Below are positions 61,191 through 64,000 of a DNA stretch of 64,000 nt, one piece after another (position 1 is the stretch's first letter; each line of letters opens with the position of its first letter). The notes under the pieces were generated by a model, which did not search any database, had not been told where the DNA came from, and worked only from the letters and a program-made list of their open reading frames with translations. The stretch is from positions 684,711-748,710 of the forward strand of contig VXBM01000139.1 of assembly GCA_013400155.1 (NCBI GenBank), read 5' to 3'. A program made the position numbers and the translations under genes. The stretch is from Helopsaltes ochotensis. Its lineage: Eukaryota; Chordata; Aves; Passeriformes; Locustellidae.

Positions 61191-64000
61191 GTAAGTGTCA
61201 GGGGAGGGGTTTGGCTTTTCATATATGGTCTCAGAAAAATTCATTCTGGGAGAAGTTAATTGATCAATAAAACGGGTACGTGCAGCCTGTAAAAATACTT
61301 TTCATATACAATCTTTTGATATTCAAAACCAGGTTTTTCTGATTCTCTTCACTTGTGAGCTTTCAAATCCATTTAGACAAATCAAGTTCTGCTGTGAAGT
61401 GCTGATGAATAACAGAATTTAAATGTCAAATCATTATGAAGTTTAACCTCACAGATGAGAACATTTTAAGAGGCTTTCTTTTATTCAGCTACTACTAAGT
61501 TCACCTTAGAGGAAAGGAAATTTTTTGTGACTTCCAAAGTGTTCAGTAGCCATACAGTGAGAAGGAGATAGATCTTAATAATATAAATGGTAAACATATA
61601 TTCAAACTGTAGGATTCTTGATGTCATGTAGATCAAAGCTTAAAGGAATGCAAACTTCTAAGGAGCTCTTTCCCAGTAAACACATTTTCTGTGAAAATGT
61701 CATGCTCTGGATTATGTCACTAAGTATGTGCAAACCACACTAATCATATATAGGCAGCAAAACTGGTGAACATATGTAATCAACATGATAAAAGTAATAT
61801 ATGATCCTTAGTAGAGTTGGCACTGTTGCCAGACATGAAAGTAGGGTTGCAAATAATACCAAGTGAGAAAAGTCACAGAAATACAGATGAACAAGTGTCT
61901 TATACTTCCCGTTGGTCTGTTTTTCAGATGTGGCAATATTTTTAACTACTTCATAGTGCTCTTCAATAGAAATTACGAACATCAAAATCTTTTCCCAGCA
62001 GTAAAACATTTACTGCCCAGAAAATGACAGCAAGTTTTACTTTTGTCAAGACTAGGATTTTTAGGAGACCATGAAACATCTCCGATTTCACTTCTGATCA
62101 CTTAGAAGTTGTAAGAGAGTCTTTTTCTTCATATTTCCATGTGGAAACATTTAAATTAATGGGTTTGCTTGTATGTTTGGTTATAGTAGTTTATGCTTTT
62201 TTTTCCCCTTTTGTTTTTAAATGAGCATTTTATCTTTTGTATTATGGAGTTTTCATGGAAGAAGTCTTACAGCCTGGCACTAGCAGTGGCTTTGGGTGGC
62301 AGGGCCTGATCAGCTCTCCGTGTGCTCATAGATGAAAGAGATCTCCCAAACACTTGTACAGGCTCTTCCTGCTTCTGCCCTTTCTGTCTGAGGAGACTCC
62401 CATCTGCTTTAAGAGTCAGAGACCCAAATGTAGGTTCCACTCTCCTCATAGCAACAAAAACTTTACCAGAAAAGTACCTGAACATAAAGTGGAATCTGCA
62501 ATTACCAGTTTCTGTAAAGTGATTTCAGTCACTGCGGGAACTCTGTGATGTTCCATCTATGCTCGTTACAAAACAGTGAGTAAGGAACTAATTTACACCT
62601 AAAATCAATGAAACTATGCTAGTTAACATTTTGAAGTTTGTATCTTTGTCCATGTGGCTTTACCTGAAATGCTGAAATTCAGTGCTTTTCAAATCACACC
62701 TTTTCTTAAACGTTCTGACGCTATTTTGTCTTATGGTCCTATGGATCTTATATACATAAATGTTCCAGACAAGGTTTGTGCAGTGTATATTTGTTTTTCA
62801 TAGTTTTAAAGCAGATACAATATGCTCCAGTCCTCCTTTAGAAATCACAACCCCAAATGAGTAAGGTTGAAATATAAGCACTGGGCCAGAGACATCTCTT
62901 ATTTGACTGCCACTGGCATTTTGTGACCGCTCTCCCAACATCATGCTTCCTGTGTCTTTTTCTGAATTTTCTGACGTTTTAAGTGATTTCCGCAGCTTCA
63001 ATGACCCCTCCCCTTATTTCTCATCATCTGTCAAATGATTTGGTCTTCTCCTTCTTTCTTTAATCATCCAATTATACTAGCTTTACTGTTTCTAAGACAT
63101 ATCAAAGCAGAGCATCAAGTTACTTTGCAGTGTTCTACAGGACAATATTGAAGTTGATAGTGGATGGTCTTTTGGTTTTGGGAAGAAGGTGACTACCTTA
63201 ATCTGTTGTGTTGGTTTAACTTAGATAATAGAAAGGAAAATGATTGGTAATTCACGTTAAGGTTGGCAGCCAGTTTTGGCCAATGAGAGGTGAGTGCACC
63301 TTCAGGAAAGAAACTGATAAATGCCAGCGGGCCAGGACGCTTTCTCCTTTCGCCGGGGGTGGCTGTGCGGGCTTGGGCCCCGCTGCCCTGCCCGGCCGGA
63401 CCCGGCCGTGGTTGGAGCCCTGGCGGGCCTGGGTCGGTCAGCCTGGCCCGGCACTCAACGGGCCGGGCCACCGTTCGGAGGCAGGCCGAGGGCTGGTCCC
63501 AGCAGCTTTTCTTCCCTCCCCCTTCCTTCCCCCCGGTGCTGCCGGGCTCGGCGGTTCGGAGGAAAGAGCGGGGGAGGGAGCCCCGGACGGAGGGTGCCTT
63601 GGATCCCTCTCGGAGGAGCAGTACTGTGCTTGGACTGGATTGAGCCTCCCCTCCCCCCTCTTGAAGCCCAAGCGTAGAAATAGAGAAAAAGACTCTAGAT
63701 TTTCGTAGATAGATTCCTAGCTGTTCCTGGCTTCTTTTACCATCTGAGTCCAGCATGCTCGGGAGAGTTTCGTAACCACCGCGCAGAGACCCCGTGACCA
63801 TCGGCAGCCCAGGCAAGGGATGTTAACTCTTTCTTAACACTGACTAAAACCTTTCTTAAATAACCCTTCTAAGAAAGAGAAGAAAAGCCAACTTAGAAAT
63901 ATGTAAAGGACAATATGAGGACATCAAAGTCAGCAAAAGGAAAGTGATTCTCTTAAGTAGAAAAGATGGCAAGTTGCCTTAATTTTAGGCTGAAAATCTC
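61191..64000 (+). other. VPS13B: VPS13B intron, 5' part only
   Basis: AT-rich up to about 63200, then a CpG-rich block (63207-63830), then AT-rich again. I did not find the next VPS13B exon in it. Confidence 0.75.
63207..63830 (+). promoter_or_regulatory. CpG-rich block: LTR-like element or intronic CpG island
   Basis: The core (about 63320-63620) is very GC-rich, with around thirty CpGs, against a CpG-poor intron. It is preceded by tgtgttggttta, which resembles the start of songbird ERVL LTRs, and by ggccaatgag (a CCAAT-box-like site, about 63277) and gataaatg (a weak TATA-like site, about 63316). That order is promoter-like. I could not define the 3' end or a target-site duplication. The overlapping ORFs on both strands (up to 207 codons) are what high GC alone produces. 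An ERV LTR is my first choice and an independent CpG island second. Confidence 0.4.

Noticed and set aside
63193..63816. 207-codon minus-strand ORF and overlapping plus-strand ORFs up to 154 codons
   Set aside because: High GC removes stop codons in all frames. The products are Pro/Gly/Arg-rich, mutually overlapping and without a recognised domain.
63196..63983. ccttaat repeats (63196-63202 and 63977-63983) as a target-site duplication around the CpG-rich block
   Set aside because: The LTR-like start and any plausible CA end do not abut these 7-mers, so the match is probably chance.
1..64000. Intronic microRNAs miR-599 and miR-875, known within human VPS13B
   Set aside because: I looked for their mature sequences on both strands and did not find them. 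Their host intron is probably downstream of this window.
1..64000. tRNA, rRNA, CRISPR arrays, bacterial operons or phage genes
   Set aside because: No cloverleaf with A/B boxes, no rRNA core and no regular spaced repeats were seen. The window is an avian intron-exon region.

Overview
The window is vertebrate, almost certainly avian, nuclear DNA, probably from a passerine. Short, highly conserved coding exons with GT-AG splice sites are separated by AT-rich introns. The interspersed repeats are avian: CR1 LINE 3' ends finishing in an ATTCTRTGA-like microsatellite, and endogenous-retrovirus LTRs of types I know from songbird genomes. It is not microbial: I see no operons, ribosome binding sites or CRISPR arrays. 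The assignment to a passerine rests on my memory of the LTR families. || The whole window lies inside one plus-strand gene, VPS13B (COH1, the Cohen syndrome gene). It encodes a giant peripheral Golgi membrane protein of the VPS13 / bridge-like lipid-transfer family, about 4,000 residues long. Both ends of the gene are outside the window. I can place eleven constitutive or selectable coding exons at 390-499, 6997-7144, 20639-20766, 29227-29461, 38607-38827, 42477-42689, 49422-49593, 50614-50728, 53318-53459, 55173-55581 and 61079-61190, plus one alternative exon at 52719-52785. Phases agree at every junction and the spliced reading frame is open throughout: 2,005 coding bases with the long alternative exon, 1,930 with the short one. 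By recall of the human protein this is roughly residues 960 to 1630. || The most informative region is 50.6-55.6 kb. The exon ending at 50728 can join either a 67-base exon (52719-52785) or a 142-base exon (53318-53459) before the exon at 55173. The two alternatives are recognisably similar in sequence, so they look like an old tandem exon duplication. They differ by exactly 75 bases (25 codons), which matches the difference between the two long human isoforms (exon 28 / 28b usage, 4022 versus 3997 residues, from memory). Including both exons or skipping both puts a stop codon in frame, so the frame itself enforces mutual exclusivity. || Intron content: a near-identical 1.09-kb tandem duplication with an N at the junction (7651-9834); a possible unannotated, frame-breaking exon (about 14967-15061); solo LTRs at 10212-10816, 30675-31132 and 37382-37666 (the last internally deleted); CR1 fragments near 29.8, 32.7, 34.0, 51.9 and 58.8 kb; a possible antisense retropseudogene (4745-5395); and a CpG-rich, LTR-like or promoter-like block at 63207-63830. 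Long ORFs in the introns look like chance ORFs or repeat shadows. I found no second convincing gene, tRNA or rRNA. The best 'hunt' items are the mutually exclusive exon pair, the candidate poison exon, the CpG-rich block, and an 11-residue peptide match between two intronic minus-strand frames that use different codons.
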